Shown here: positions 27,246 through 40,843 of the stretch, one piece after another | Position numbering within the stretch: position 1 is the first letter of the stretch | Layout of the letters: each line of letters starts with the position of its first letter | Assembly: GCF_022369515.1 (NCBI RefSeq) | Contig: NZ_CP059724.1 | Coordinates: forward strand, 372,001-436,000 | Direction: 5' to 3' | DNA from: Paenibacillus sp. 19GGS1-52 | GTDB lineage: Bacteria; Bacillota; Bacilli; Paenibacillales; Paenibacillaceae | Length of the DNA: 64,000 nt | Made by a program: the position numbers and the translations under genes | Notes under the pieces: generated by a model | Seen by the model: only the letters and a program-made list of their open reading frames with translations | Databases searched by the model: none | What the model was told of the DNA's origin: nothing

Positions 27246-28853
27246 GTGATCATGAATCATGTGGACTTGAAAGAAGCGATAACCCAAGGAAATATTTCAC
27301 TGGGTATCGAATTTGGATCTACGCGGATCAAAGTGGTCCTGATCGATCAGCGTTTCGAGACTATCGCATCGGGAAGCTATGAGTGGGAGAATCTGTTGAA
27401 AGACGGATATTGGACGTACAACCAGGAGGATATTATTACTGGCCTCCAAACCGCTTATCGTGAAATGAAGCAGGAAGTGGATCGGAATTACGGAGTTACC
27501 CTCCAGACTGTTGGTTCGATTGGGTTCTCCGCTATGATGCACGGCTATATGGCATTCGATAGCACGGGGGAGTTGCTAGTACCGTTTCGGACTTGGCGCA
27601 ATGCAACTACCGGGGCAGCAGCTAGGGAACTAACGGACTTGTTCCAATTTAATATCCCTGAGCGCTGGACTATTGCCCATTTATACCAAGCGATATTAAA
27701 CCAAGAGGAGCATGTGCCACACCTTGATTTTGTAACGACGTTAGCCGGGTATATCCACTGGCTGCTGACTGGCAATAAAGTGATCGGTATCGGCGATGCT
27801 TCCGGTATCTTCCCTATAGATGAGTCAACCCATAACTATCATCCAACGATGGTTAAGCAATTCGATGAAATAATCGCAGCCAAAGGCTATCCATTAAAGC
27901 TTGAGGGTCTCCTGCCCAAGGTGTTACTCTCTGGCGAGCAAGCTGGTGTACTAACTGCGGCTGGAGCCGCCATTCTGGACCCGTCTGGCGATCTGCAGCC
28001 CGGAATTCCGCTATGTCCTCCGGAAGGCGATGCCGGAACAGGCATGGTTGCGACGAATAGTGTGAGGAAGCGTACGGGCAACATCTCCGTGGGTACTTCC
28101 GTTTTTGCAATGATTGTATTGGAGAAAGCACTATCCAAGGTTTACCCGGAAATCGATATGGTTACGACACCAAACGGTAGTCCGGTCGGCATGGTGCATG
28201 CTAACAACTGTTCCAGTGATCTCAATGCCTGGATAGGATTATTCCGTGAATTCTCCGAAGCTATGGGATACGACGTGGATTCCAGCAAGTTGTTCAGCGT
28301 GCTTTTGAATAAGGCATTGGAGGCCGATTCGGATGCTGGCGGTTTGCTTAGCTACGGTTATCTCTCGGGCGAGAATATTACGGGAATGGATAAAGGCCGA
28401 CCGTTATTCGTTCGTTCGCCTGAAAGCAACTTTAATCTGGCTAATTTCATGCGGACGCACTTATTTAGTGCTTTCGGAGCATTGAAGCTCGGTATGGACA
28501 TTTTGACTGAGAATGAACAGGTAGCGATTGACAGTATCTTGGGTCATGGCGGCCTCTTCAAAACTCCTGTCGTTGGACAAAAGGCTTTAGCCGCCGCGCT
28601 AAACGTACCGATCTCAGTCATGTCGACGGCCGGCGAAGGCGGGGCATGGGGCATGGCGCTGCTAGCTTCCTACATGACCAATAAGGGTCAGGGAGAGAGC
28701 CTAGAGGACTTCCTTGAGCAGAAGGTCTTTAAAGATGTTGAAGGACTGGAGATTGCTCCAGATGCAGCGGATGTCACAGGATTCCAAGCATTTATCAAAC
28801 GATACCAAGCAGGACTAGCCATTGAACAGGCGGCTGTAGACCATCTACTATAG
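27246..28853 (+). CDS. FGGY-family sugar kinase, probable L-ribulokinase (AraK type)
   Basis: 535 residues. The FGGY kinase N-terminal ATP/substrate fold begins [16 protein letters not shown] (phosphate-1 motif), and the C-terminal lobe has [13 protein letters not shown] and [13 protein letters not shown]. By position it should phosphorylate L-ribulose between AraA and AraD. It does not look like classic B. subtilis AraB; the sequence type resembles the non-orthologous ribulokinase AraK described in clostridia. The GTG at 27246 fits GAGGGG 6 bases upstream better than the ATG at 27252. First gene of the arabinose operon. Confidence 0.82.
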   Translation: MIMNHVDLKEAITQGNISLGIEFGSTRIKVVLIDQRFETIASGSYEWENLLKDGYWTYNQEDIITGLQTAYREMKQEVDRNYGVTLQTVGSIGFSAMMHGYMAFDSTGELLVPFRTWRNATTGAAARELTDLFQFNIPERWTIAHLYQAILNQEEHVPHLDFVTTLAGYIHWLLTGNKVIGIGDASGIFPIDESTHNYHPTMVKQFDEIIAAKGYPLKLEGLLPKVLLSGEQAGVLTAAGAAILDPSGDLQPGIPLCPPEGDAGTGMVATNSVRKRTGNISVGTSVFAMIVLEKALSKVYPEIDMVTTPNGSPVGMVHANNCSSDLNAWIGLFREFSEAMGYDVDSSKLFSVLLNKALEADSDAGGLLSYGYLSGENITGMDKGRPLFVRSPESNFNLANFMRTHLFSAFGALKLGMDILTENEQVAIDSILGHGGLFKTPVVGQKALAAALNVPISVMSTAGEGGAWGMALLASYMTNKGQGESLEDFLEQKVFKDVEGLEIAPDAADVTGFQAFIKRYQAGLAIEQAAVDHLL

Positions 28854-28870
28854 GACAGGAGGGACTAACA

Positions 28871-29566
28871 TTGTTAGAGCAACTTAAAGAAGAGGTATAT
28901 CAAGCGAATCTGGATTTGCCAAAACACGGCCTCGTGAAATTCACTTGGGGCAATGCAAGCGCAGTCGATCGGGAAAGTAGTCTGTTCGTGATCAAACCGA
29001 GCGGAGTCAGCTATGAAAAGATGCAGCCGAGCGACATGGTAGTTGTGGATTTCGACGGTAATGTGGTCGAGGGAGACCTGAGACCCTCCTCCGATACCCC
29101 GACTCACGCCGTATTGTATAAGCATTACTCGCAAATCGGCGGCATCGTGCATACCCATTCGACCTGGGCAACTATCTGGGCGCAAGCGGGACTGGATGTA
29201 CCTGTCATGGGAACAACGCATGCGGATACTTTCTATGGATCCGTGCCTTGTGCACGGTTTCTGAACCAAGCGGAGATTGACCGCGGGTACGAAGCGGAGA
29301 CGGGTAACGTTATTATCGAAACGTTTGAGAAGCTCGGAGTGGATGTGATGTCTATCCCGGCCGTCCTGCTCCAGGGGCATGCGACTTTCACTTGGGGGAA
29401 AGACGTGAATGCAGCGGTCGTGAACAGCGTCGTGCTGGAGGAAGTATGCAAAATGAATTTGTACGCGCGGCAATTGAACCATTTTGCCAAAGAACTGCCT
29501 CAGGGCATTCTGGATAAGCACTATCTTCGGAAGCACGGAAAAAATGCCTACTACGGGCAGAAATAA
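28871..29566 (+). CDS. araD: L-ribulose-5-phosphate 4-epimerase
   Basis: 231 residues, class II aldolase fold. It converts L-ribulose 5-phosphate to D-xylulose 5-phosphate, which enters the pentose phosphate pathway. Visible family markers are GNASAVDRE, KPSGV, the zinc-binding HTHSTWATIWAQ (His-x-His) and the later HATFTWG histidine. The start is TTG at 28871 with GGAGGG upstream, 17 bases after the kinase stop. Length equals the family norm. Confidence 0.94.
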   Translation: MLEQLKEEVYQANLDLPKHGLVKFTWGNASAVDRESSLFVIKPSGVSYEKMQPSDMVVVDFDGNVVEGDLRPSSDTPTHAVLYKHYSQIGGIVHTHSTWATIWAQAGLDVPVMGTTHADTFYGSVPCARFLNQAEIDRGYEAETGNVIIETFEKLGVDVMSIPAVLLQGHATFTWGKDVNAAVVNSVVLEEVCKMNLYARQLNHFAKELPQGILDKHYLRKHGKNAYYGQK

Positions 29567-29608
29567 TAGCCTTACCCATTCTTAAATAATGAAAAGAGGA
29601 TGATCCAA

Positions 29609-31033
29609 TTGTCATTAACAGCAGCTAAACAGTTTTGGTTTATCGTAGGTTCGCAGCATTTGTACGGAGAAGAAGCGCTAGCTGAAGTAAAAGCTCATGC
29701 GCAGACGATGACGGATGCCTTAAATAATAGTGGTGTGCTCCCTTATCCACTTGTCTTGCAGGATCTGGCTGTCACTGCCGATAAGATTACAAACCTCATG
29801 AAAGAGGTCAACTATCGCGACGAGGTAGCGGGTATCATCACGTGGATGCATACGTTCTCGCCGGCGAAAATGTGGATTCGCGGTACAAAAATGCTTCAGA
29901 AGCCGCTGCTTCACTTGGCAACGCAGTTCAATGAAAGCATTCCTTGGGCAACGATCGACATGGACTTCATGAACCTGAACCAGGCTGCTCACGGTGACCG
30001 CGAATACGGCTTCATCAATGCCCGTCTGAAGAAACAAAATAAAGTCGTCGTAGGCTACTGGGAGCGACAAGAAGTGCAGCAGCAGATTGCGGACTGGATG
30101 GACGTAGCCGTTGCTTACAACGAAAGCTTCAATATCAAAGTCGCTCGTTTCGGCGACAACATGCGCAATGTTGGTGTAACAGAGGGCGATAAGGTCGAGG
30201 CTCAAATTCAATTCGGGTGGACAGTAGACTACTATGGCATCGGCGATCTGGTACAATACGTGAATGCCGTTACGGAGCAGGAAATCGATGATTTGATGGC
30301 CGAGTATGCGGAGCAGTACGAATTCGATTATGGCACGAACAGCAAGGAAGCTTGGGAAGCGAGCGTCAGAATCCAAGCAAGCTATGAAATTGCCCTCAAA
30401 CGTTTCATGGACGATAAAGGTTATAACGCCTTCACGACGAACTTCGAAGATTTGCATGGCATGAAACAGCTTCCAGGTCTTGCGGTCCAACGTCTGATGG
30501 CGCAAGGTTACGGTTTTGCCGGCGAAGGCGACTGGAAGACTGCAGCGCTTGACCGCTTGTTGAAGGTAATGAGCCACAATCTAAACACGGGCTTTATGGA
30601 AGATTACACTTACGAGATGGCGGCTGGTCAAGAAGCTATCCTGCAATCTCATATGCTAGAGGTCGATCCGTCCTTGGCAAGCAATAAGCCAAAAATCATT
30701 GTTTCGCCGCTCGGCATCGGTGGTAAAGAAGATCCTGCGCGTCTTGTATTCGATGGCAAAGCTGGCGAAGGCGTCGTCGTTTCTATGATGGACTTAGGCA
30801 CGCATTATAAACTGCTAATCAATGAAGTTACCGCATTTGAGCCAACGGCTCCGGCTCCGAACCTTCCTGTAGCTCGCGTCTTGTGGACTGTGAAACCGAA
30901 CTTCCAAGACGGAGTGAAGGCTTGGATCGAGAATGGCGGCGGCCATCATACCGTTGTTTCATTGAACTTGACGACAGACCAAATCGTGACCTACGCTAAG
31001 CTGGTTAACTTGGAATACGTCGTCATTAAGTAA
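29609..31033 (+). CDS. araA: L-arabinose isomerase
   Basis: 474 residues, family-typical. It isomerises L-arabinose to L-ribulose with a Mn2+ site. The N-terminus [14 protein letters not shown] and the metal/catalytic Glu/His regions ([35 protein letters not shown]) are all present. The TTG at 29609 is preferred because AAGAGG lies 9 bases before it; the ATG at 29600 would touch that site. Last gene of the operon, closed by a long hairpin at 31042. No arabinose transporter is in the window. Confidence 0.95.
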   Translation: MSLTAAKQFWFIVGSQHLYGEEALAEVKAHAQTMTDALNNSGVLPYPLVLQDLAVTADKITNLMKEVNYRDEVAGIITWMHTFSPAKMWIRGTKMLQKPLLHLATQFNESIPWATIDMDFMNLNQAAHGDREYGFINARLKKQNKVVVGYWERQEVQQQIADWMDVAVAYNESFNIKVARFGDNMRNVGVTEGDKVEAQIQFGWTVDYYGIGDLVQYVNAVTEQEIDDLMAEYAEQYEFDYGTNSKEAWEASVRIQASYEIALKRFMDDKGYNAFTTNFEDLHGMKQLPGLAVQRLMAQGYGFAGEGDWKTAALDRLLKVMSHNLNTGFMEDYTYEMAAGQEAILQSHMLEVDPSLASNKPKIIVSPLGIGGKEDPARLVFDGKAGEGVVVSMMDLGTHYKLLINEVTAFEPTAPAPNLPVARVLWTVKPNFQDGVKAWIENGGGHHTVVSLNLTTDQIVTYAKLVNLEYVVIK

Positions 31034-31041
31034 TAGTATGA

Positions 31042-31100
31042 CAAACCGTTTCTTTCGTAAATGACGAGTTCATTTACCAAGAAACGGTTTCTTTTTTTTG
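31042..31100 (+). terminator. Terminator of the arabinose operon
   Basis: A long two-step hairpin: AAACCGTTTCTT with AAGAAACGGTTT (12 bp), with an inner AAATG/CATTT stem, followed by eight T. Confidence 0.9.
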
Positions 31101-31230
31101 GGGAAGTTTTCGCTTTATGAGTGTTATCGCTGATCATACGCCAGCGCAACAATATAATCGGATTAAACTTAAGATTCATTTAAGGTTCACCCTACATACT
31201 GAGTTGAGTTAAATATGGAGGGTGAACGAG

Positions 31231-32058
31231 ATGAAGAAAATCAATTATGTTAAGTTTGCGCTTGATCTGGTAATGGGCTTATTGTTCGTCTTGTTTTTCA
31301 ACAAAAATGTGTTTGGTGGGTTGAAGTTTCATGAAATTGCGGGCCTCGTTTTTGCCGGGGCATATATCACTCATATTCTTCTGAATTGGGGTTGGGTGAA
31401 GAGGGTCACTTTAAAAATGTTCGATCGCAGATTGTCCTGGAGAGTGCGCGGCAGTTATGCATTAAATTTCTTGTTGATGGTTTCTATGACGTTCATCATC
31501 GTCAGCGGGATCTTGATTTCCCATGTGTTATTCCCAAACCTTAACGTGGGCAATGAGAATTGGTTTAAAATGACTCATATCTCGGTATCTTTTTTGGTGC
31601 TGGCGCTAATTGGGATCCATGTCGGGCTTCATTGGCAGTGGGTTGTAAACATGTGTGAAAAAATGACCAGCGTAAAGAAGAGCCGAGCTTGGATGCGGTA
31701 TGTTGCGCAAGGCCTGACTCTGATCATTCTGTTATTCGGTCTATACCAAATCAATCAGACCTCTTACGTCACTCAGCTAAAAAGCTCGGTATCGGTATTC
31801 GGCATGAACACGCAGCAATCAGGCTTCGAAGGCAAGGGGGCTTTTAAAGGCGGAGAACAAGGCGGAACGAGGGAAGGCCGGCCTTCCGGCGGAGGAGGTC
31901 AATCGGGATTCGATCGAGGGGGAAAGGGAGGAAACGTGAGCTTCGTTTCCGTTATCTTGACTTATACCGGCATCATGGGAGTGTTCGTTATTGTAGCTTA
32001 TTATCTGAAGAAATTGAGCGTATACCGTAAGAGAAAAACAGTTGCAAACCCGAATTGA
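31231..32058 (+). CDS. DUF4405-type membrane protein
   Basis: 275 residues. Hydrophobic segments at about 5-25, 35-55, 75-100, 115-135, 155-175 and near the C-terminus (about 240-262). The first four, with His residues (FHEIAGLVFAGAYITHILLNW and HISVSFLVLALIGIHVGLHWQW), look like a cytochrome-b561/formate-dehydrogenase-gamma-type bundle, as in DUF4405; the histidines could bind heme. A Gly-rich, Ser/Arg-containing loop (about 200-235) separates the last helix. GGAGG lies 7 bases before the ATG. Single gene; partner unknown. Confidence 0.75.
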   Translation: MKKINYVKFALDLVMGLLFVLFFNKNVFGGLKFHEIAGLVFAGAYITHILLNWGWVKRVTLKMFDRRLSWRVRGSYALNFLLMVSMTFIIVSGILISHVLFPNLNVGNENWFKMTHISVSFLVLALIGIHVGLHWQWVVNMCEKMTSVKKSRAWMRYVAQGLTLIILLFGLYQINQTSYVTQLKSSVSVFGMNTQQSGFEGKGAFKGGEQGGTREGRPSGGGGQSGFDRGGKGGNVSFVSVILTYTGIMGVFVIVAYYLKKLSVYRKRKTVANPN

Positions 32059-32152
32059 GAGGGAGTATAAGTACTTCGACACCTCATTGCACCTGACCGT
32101 ACAGGTAGTTGCGGACGAGCAGTTTGGATGCGGGAATGAGATCCGTCCAAGG

Positions 32153-32195
32153 AAAGAAACAAGACCCGGCTACTTATGGGTCTTGTTTCTTTTTG
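32153..32195 (+). terminator. Terminator after the DUF4405 gene
   Basis: AAAGAAACAAGACCC pairs with GGGTCTTGTTTCTTT (15 bp), followed by T-run. Confidence 0.85.
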
Positions 32196-32299
32196 TAAGC
32201 CTGCTGACATTTACCGCAAGTTTTGGCTAAAACGATAGTAGATAAGTTGAATTTACAAAAGTACGATCAAGTAGCAGGGTTCTTTTTCAGTTTTATATG

Positions 32300-32731
32300 C
32301 TACATGGTCGCTTTAACTTTGATTAATAACTTCATGAAGGTTTCGCTTTCTTCTTCGGTAAGGCCCTGGGTAATGCTCTGTTCTACTTCCATGAATATGT
32401 CGTCGAATTCTTCGACAAGGTCGGCTCCTTTTTTTAATAAGTATATTTTTTTTTGCCGCTCGTTTTCTTTTGGAATCTCCCGTTTAATGTATCCTTTTTT
32501 CTCTAACCCTTGAAGCATACTGGTAATGGTAGCACTTGTTCGGTTAAAGTGATCGGCTAAATCCTTCTGGATCAAGCCTTTGTCCTGATTTTCAAAAATG
32601 TAGCCCATCATCTGCCCTTGTTGCGCGTTCAGCTCCAATTCAGATAATCGGGTATTCGCCATAACTCTGATCTTCATTCCGATGTCTCGGATCGAATCTG
32701 AGTAAGGGGTATGTAAGCCTTGCTTCGTCAT
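32300..32731 (-). CDS. MarR family transcriptional regulator
   Basis: 143 residues. The MarR winged HTH (about 30-110) includes LIQKDLADHFNRTSATITSMLQGLEKKGYIKRE and the wing RQKKIYLLKKG. It is divergent from an amidohydrolase gene, and a 20-bp perfect palindrome covers that gene's promoter. The likely role is repression of the amidohydrolase and possibly itself; additional AT-rich half sites (TTGAAATCTAAT) lie near its own start. Ligand unknown. Confidence 0.9.
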   Translation of the reverse strand: MTKQGLHTPYSDSIRDIGMKIRVMANTRLSELELNAQQGQMMGYIFENQDKGLIQKDLADHFNRTSATITSMLQGLEKKGYIKREIPKENERQKKIYLLKKGADLVEEFDDIFMEVEQSITQGLTEEESETFMKLLIKVKATM

Positions 32732-32840
32732 CCTGCGCCGGACTCCTTTGCTATAGTTTGAAATCTAATTATAAGACCATCTTAATTTTTGGAGACCTAA
32801 TTGTCAAAGATAAATTGTTAGAATTCAATTAATCATTAGA

Positions 32841-32869
32841 TTGACAGTTTGAATTCAAACTGTTATATT
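32841..32869 (+). promoter_or_regulatory. Amidohydrolase promoter overlapped by a 20-bp palindrome
   Basis: The -35 TTGACA (32841-32846) and -10 TATATT (32864-32869) have a 17-base spacer. ACAGTTTGAATTCAAACTGT (32844-32863) is a perfect 20-bp palindrome covering the spacer and part of the -35. It fits a MarR operator for the divergent MarR-family gene. Confidence 0.82.
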
Positions 32870-32912
32870 TCAATCATAAATAAAAAATATTCTAATATAG
32901 GAGGACAATACA

Positions 32913-34205
32913 ATGATTACTGCAATCACCAACGTGCGTATTTTTGACGGCGAGAAAGTGATCAGAGCCACAACGGTCCTGATCGAAGGCGAACAGATCC
33001 TATCGGTGGGCGGGGAAATACCGGAGCATGCAGCTGTCATCGATGCGGAAGGAGGGACTTTACTGCCGGGACTAATCGATGCTCATGTTCACACTTCCGT
33101 AGAGGGCTTGCGCGATGCACTGAAATTCGGAGTTACGACTGAACTGGAAATGATGGGCGGGTTCACGAAAAGTGGTCGTGAGGCACAATTGAAAGGGTTA
33201 GAGGATATTGCCGATGTACGATCTGCTGGGATGGCGGTCACATCTCCTGGCGGGCATCCCGATGAACTCATGCCGGGTGATGGGGAAATTCCAGATTTTG
33301 TACTGAAGGAATTGGAGAAGATGAGCGAGGAGGATCGTAACGCCATGCTGGCTGCTCATGCGCATGATCACGGGGAGGCGCCCACGGTAACGAACCGAGA
33401 GGAAGCCCTGGCATTCGTGGGCGAACAAGTTAAAGAGGGAGCCGACTATATCAAGATTATGATCGAGGAAGGGACGGTATTAGCTGCGCCCGGACTGCCT
33501 GTCCTAAGCCAAGATATTCTGAGAGCAGCTGTAGAGGAAGCGCATCGGTATCGCAAGATTGCGATTGCCCATGTATTAACTGCCGAATCTGCCCGGCAAG
33601 CCATAGAAGTCGGGGTTGAGGGACTCGCTCACTTATTCATTGACCGCCCTGAAGCCACTCCAGAACTGGTGAGAATAATTGCAGAGGCTGGCGCTTTCGT
33701 TACGCCATGTCTCGTCTTGAACTCTTCGATTATCGGTAAACCTGCATCGGAATTGGCGAGGGATCCGCGTGTGAGTTCCAAGCTCAGTCCGGAATGGCTC
33801 GATACTCTGAATGCGAGTTTCAATACTTATCCGCAAGGCAGCATGGAAGATAACTACCTGAATGTAATGGACCTTCATCGAGCAGGCGTAGATATCCTAG
33901 TGGGTACGGATGTCTCCGTACCGGTTCCATCGCTGGGCGGACTTGCCCATGGAGTTAGCGTACACCACGAGATGCAGCTATTGGTGGAAGCGGGATTCAC
34001 ACCTGTAGAAGCCCTTCAGTCAGCTACCTCAAAAACAGCCCGCCGTTTCGGCCTGAACGATCGCGGACATATCGTGGAGGGGAAAAGGGCGGACTTGGTC
34101 TTGGTTGACGGGGACCCAACAGCTAATATCTCGGATACGTTATCGATTCGCGAAGTATGGCTGCGCGGTGTTCGAAAAACAGCAGAGACTACGGTTAACA
34201 ATTAG
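32913..34205 (+). CDS. Metal-dependent amidohydrolase
   Basis: 430 residues, amidohydrolase superfamily (imidazolonepropionase/prolidase-like group). Metal-site residues are visible in order: HVH in GLIDAHVHTS (about residue 58), the likely carboxylated Lys in YIKIM (about 187), His in AHVLT (about 220), His in LAHLF (about 240) and Asp in VGTDVSV (about 333). It would hydrolyse a cyclic amide, a dipeptide or a related C-N bond; substrate not predictable. GGAGG lies 9 bases before the ATG. It is controlled by the divergent MarR gene through the palindrome in its promoter. Confidence 0.87.
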   Translation: MITAITNVRIFDGEKVIRATTVLIEGEQILSVGGEIPEHAAVIDAEGGTLLPGLIDAHVHTSVEGLRDALKFGVTTELEMMGGFTKSGREAQLKGLEDIADVRSAGMAVTSPGGHPDELMPGDGEIPDFVLKELEKMSEEDRNAMLAAHAHDHGEAPTVTNREEALAFVGEQVKEGADYIKIMIEEGTVLAAPGLPVLSQDILRAAVEEAHRYRKIAIAHVLTAESARQAIEVGVEGLAHLFIDRPEATPELVRIIAEAGAFVTPCLVLNSSIIGKPASELARDPRVSSKLSPEWLDTLNASFNTYPQGSMEDNYLNVMDLHRAGVDILVGTDVSVPVPSLGGLAHGVSVHHEMQLLVEAGFTPVEALQSATSKTARRFGLNDRGHIVEGKRADLVLVDGDPTANISDTLSIREVWLRGVRKTAETTVNN

Positions 34206-34244
34206 AGACGGTGATCAACAGGGGAAGAAAGCAGAGCTTTACAA

Positions 34245-34808
34245 TCATTTAAACGCAGATTTCCTCTTTTCCTCCCACCAGCCGAAGGCAATCTTTGATT
34301 TAACGATTCCGGAGCGAGGCCCGGCGAGAAATATGACGAATGAGCCTCCAGGTGGGATAATAAACTTCCCATCTTCCTCACTGACCAAAGTTGCTTTCGG
34401 TGACGTCTCCCGGAGAAACACATTCGTACCCCCTCTCGGTATTCCCATTGTTGATCTGACAAACTGTATTTTTACTTTTGGAATTGAATTACGTGAGGTA
34501 TTGGTAGGACTAACAAGCCGTGAGGTGAGGGGATGTCCGGGTGGGAGGGAATTCAGGAAAACTTTGGCGGGAAAGGATTTGCCAGAGAAATTTGTGACAG
34601 TATAGACATTAACAAATAGATTAACTCCTGAATTTTTTGGGTTGATTAAGCCGCCCCATGCGTTTGTCCCGCGTCCAAAAGTCAATATTTGTGTTTGCCC
34701 TACAAAGTATTTGCCTTCTAGTGATTTAAATAATGGATTAGGGATAGTGACAACTTCAGGGATTCGACCAAACGCTCTTCTTTTTGAAATAACTTTGCTT
34801 GATTTCAT
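34245..34808 (-). CDS. Hypothetical protein, DUF6143-like
   Basis: 187 residues. The GRGTNAWGGLINPKNSGVNL, VTNFSG and EEDGKFIIPPGGSFVIFL segments resemble the DUF6143 family of Bacillus/Paenibacillus, as far as I recall. It is beta-rich and soluble with no signal peptide. GAGGTG lies 9 bases before the ATG on this strand. It is convergent with the amidohydrolase gene and separated from it by 39 bases. An open frame on the other strand over the same bases is an artefact. Function unknown. Confidence 0.72.
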   Translation of the reverse strand: MKSSKVISKRRAFGRIPEVVTIPNPLFKSLEGKYFVGQTQILTFGRGTNAWGGLINPKNSGVNLFVNVYTVTNFSGKSFPAKVFLNSLPPGHPLTSRLVSPTNTSRNSIPKVKIQFVRSTMGIPRGGTNVFLRETSPKATLVSEEDGKFIIPPGGSFVIFLAGPRSGIVKSKIAFGWWEEKRKSAFK

Positions 34809-39118
<4,310 letters not shown>

Positions 39119-39249
39119 GGGACTTCGTAACCGGTGATTGCTCGTTAAACGAGCGTGCGAGCTCCGGCTTCATGGAGACAGCCCCGCCACAACGGTAGAG
39201 CACATGATCGTGAAGTGTAACGCGCAAACTTAGAGTATGCTAATCCAAT

Positions 39250-39293
39250 AAGAGCCCTTTCCGCTGAACTTTCAGCAGAAGGGGCTTTGTTTT
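39250..39293 (+). terminator. Terminator after the galactanase gene
   Basis: AAGAGCCCTT and AGAAGGGGCTTTG pair, with an inner GCTGAA/TTCAGC stem, followed by TTTT. Confidence 0.75.
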
Positions 39294-39406
39294 GAAAAAA
39301 GTTAGTTTATTTTACAGCATCCTTGAAAGTCACCAGAGTCATCGTTACGTGGAAGACTTGCAAGATATGCTAAGATAGGTAACAAGTTTAATGAGGGGGT
39401 TGACTA

Positions 39407-39931
39407 ATGAAGATGGAACTTAACAGGCAAATCGCCAGGAAAATAGGTATTATGCTTGAATCTCATCTTATTTGGTATAAGCACTATTACTTCTTTTGTG
39501 ATGAAGTCATTGAAAACATGGATAGACCTCCGTATTGGATCATCGAACTTGGAACCAAAAAGTATTTAGGGGATGCAGTGTACATTGTAAATTCGTACGC
39601 CTTTTCGGAACCATTCGAAGCTTTCCCGGATTCGTTATATGATTTTCATATAGGCTGTCTGTATTTAAGGTATGAACGGAAGGAACTATCATGGGCATCG
39701 TTTCTGAAAGAATCGGGTGATTTTGCAGACAGTTATCGAGCAGTGAAACAGGACTGCCAATTTTTCTACTATATGCTCAATGATTATCAGGACAGTGAAT
39801 ACTCACTGGATTTAGAACTTAAACAAGCAGAGCTAGTGAAAAAAGAGTTTATGAATGAAATTTATGAGGTGCAAGATATGTATACCCCATTTGTTGATTA
39901 TTTTCGTAAGTATATGTTATCCCAAAGGTAA
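39407..39931 (+). CDS. Hypothetical soluble protein
   Basis: 174 residues; family not recognised. It is acidic and rich in Tyr, Phe, Asp and Glu, without signal peptide or membrane helix. The ATG has GAGGGGG 8 bases upstream. The mixed alpha/beta pattern and aromatic, acidic composition are like many small immunity or stress proteins, but there is no motif to support that. It stands alone, with its stop 16 bases from the convergent HxlR gene. Confidence 0.65.
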   Translation: MKMELNRQIARKIGIMLESHLIWYKHYYFFCDEVIENMDRPPYWIIELGTKKYLGDAVYIVNSYAFSEPFEAFPDSLYDFHIGCLYLRYERKELSWASFLKESGDFADSYRAVKQDCQFFYYMLNDYQDSEYSLDLELKQAELVKKEFMNEIYEVQDMYTPFVDYFRKYMLSQR

Positions 39932-39946
39932 ATGGCTCCGTCGTAA

Positions 39947-40282
39947 TCAGATATCTTCCCCATATAATTCGTTCAAATGAGCGATATGATCCACTCCCCA
40001 ATCATTCATGGCCTGCAATAATGGGGTTATTCGTTGGCCGTATGACGTAATGGAATATTCAACTTTGGGAGGGACTTGCGGATAGACTTCGCGATGGATG
40101 ATATCTTGATACTCTAATTCCCTTAGTTGCTGAGTGAGCATTTTTTTGGTAATGTCCGGGATCGCCTTTTGAAGTTCGCTGAATCTCATGACACCATTGG
40201 CAAAAAGGCGAAGCAGGATCACAGGTTTCCATTTCCCGACAAGAAGTTCCAGCGCCGTTTCGAATTTACAATAAGTAGCCAT
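39947..40282 (-). CDS. HxlR family transcriptional regulator
   Basis: 111 residues. The HxlR winged HTH covers most of the protein: KWKPVILLRLFANGVMRFSELQKAIPDITKKMLTQQLRELE, then EVYPQVPPKVEYSIT. A Cys at residue 5 in ATYCKFE is the position used for redox or aldehyde sensing in relatives such as HypR/HxlR. It is divergent from a DoxX-family gene, its likely target. An inverted repeat TATACTAT/ATAGTATA lies in the shared region (40325-40332, 40374-40381). Confidence 0.9.
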   Translation of the reverse strand: MATYCKFETALELLVGKWKPVILLRLFANGVMRFSELQKAIPDITKKMLTQQLRELEYQDIIHREVYPQVPPKVEYSITSYGQRITPLLQAMNDWGVDHIAHLNELYGEDI

Positions 40283-40422
40283 TAAGTGTCCTCCGATCCT
40301 TTATCTTCCTAAGGTTTCTTTTTGTATACTATGTTTATTTCAAGTGCCTACTTCCCAATAGTCACCCCATAAAATAGTATAGTCCTAGGTGTTGAAGATG
40401 CACAAGGAGGAGCGGAAGAATC

Positions 40423-40776
40423 ATGAATATGGCCTTATGGATTGTGCAGGGAATCTTGGGAGCAGGCTTTATTTTTTCTGGTTGGATGAAGGCGTTCCAG
40501 TATGAAAAAGCAAAGGCGTCCTGGCATTGGGTCAATGAGGTTTCGAGAGGATTGGTTTTCTTTATTGGAATCGTGGAATTGCTTGGAGTCCTCGGGATCA
40601 TTGTGCCCCAAGCGACGAATATTGTCCCTGTATTGACGCCGATTGCCGCAATCGGGCTTGTTATCGTTGTTCTCTTTGGAGCGTTATTTCATATTAAGCG
40701 AAAAGAATACCAAGAAATTGGCGTGAACATCGTTTTCTTGGCTTTAGCCCTATTTGTCGCAATAGGCCGCATGTGA
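40423..40776 (+). CDS. DoxX-like membrane protein
   Basis: 117 residues with four hydrophobic helices (about 1-20, 43-62, 67-87, 97-115). The N-terminal QGILGAGFIFSGWMKAF and the ELLGVLGIIVPQ segment match the DoxX-like family. Such proteins are linked to thiol/quinone stress and respiratory redox. AGGAGG lies 12 bases before the ATG. It is divergent from an HxlR-family regulator, a common arrangement that suggests induction by electrophiles or oxidants. Confidence 0.85.
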   Translation: MNMALWIVQGILGAGFIFSGWMKAFQYEKAKASWHWVNEVSRGLVFFIGIVELLGVLGIIVPQATNIVPVLTPIAAIGLVIVVLFGALFHIKRKEYQEIGVNIVFLALALFVAIGRM

Positions 40777-40787
40777 GTTCTTGGAAA

Positions 40788-40825
40788 TAAAAAAAAATCC
40801 CCTCTACCATTTCGGCAGAAGGGCA
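40788..40825 (-). terminator. Terminator of the small SLH gene (minus strand)
   Basis: On the minus strand CCCTTCTGCC, loop, GGTAGAGGGG, followed by A then nine T. It lies 20 bases past the SLH gene stop. Confidence 0.8.
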
Positions 40826-40843
40826 CTTCTATCACTTCTATTC

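Noticed and set aside
34105-34605. Plus-strand open frame over the DUF6143-like gene
   Set aside because: The minus-strand gene has a good ribosome site and family-like motifs; this frame overlaps the amidohydrolase end and has neither.
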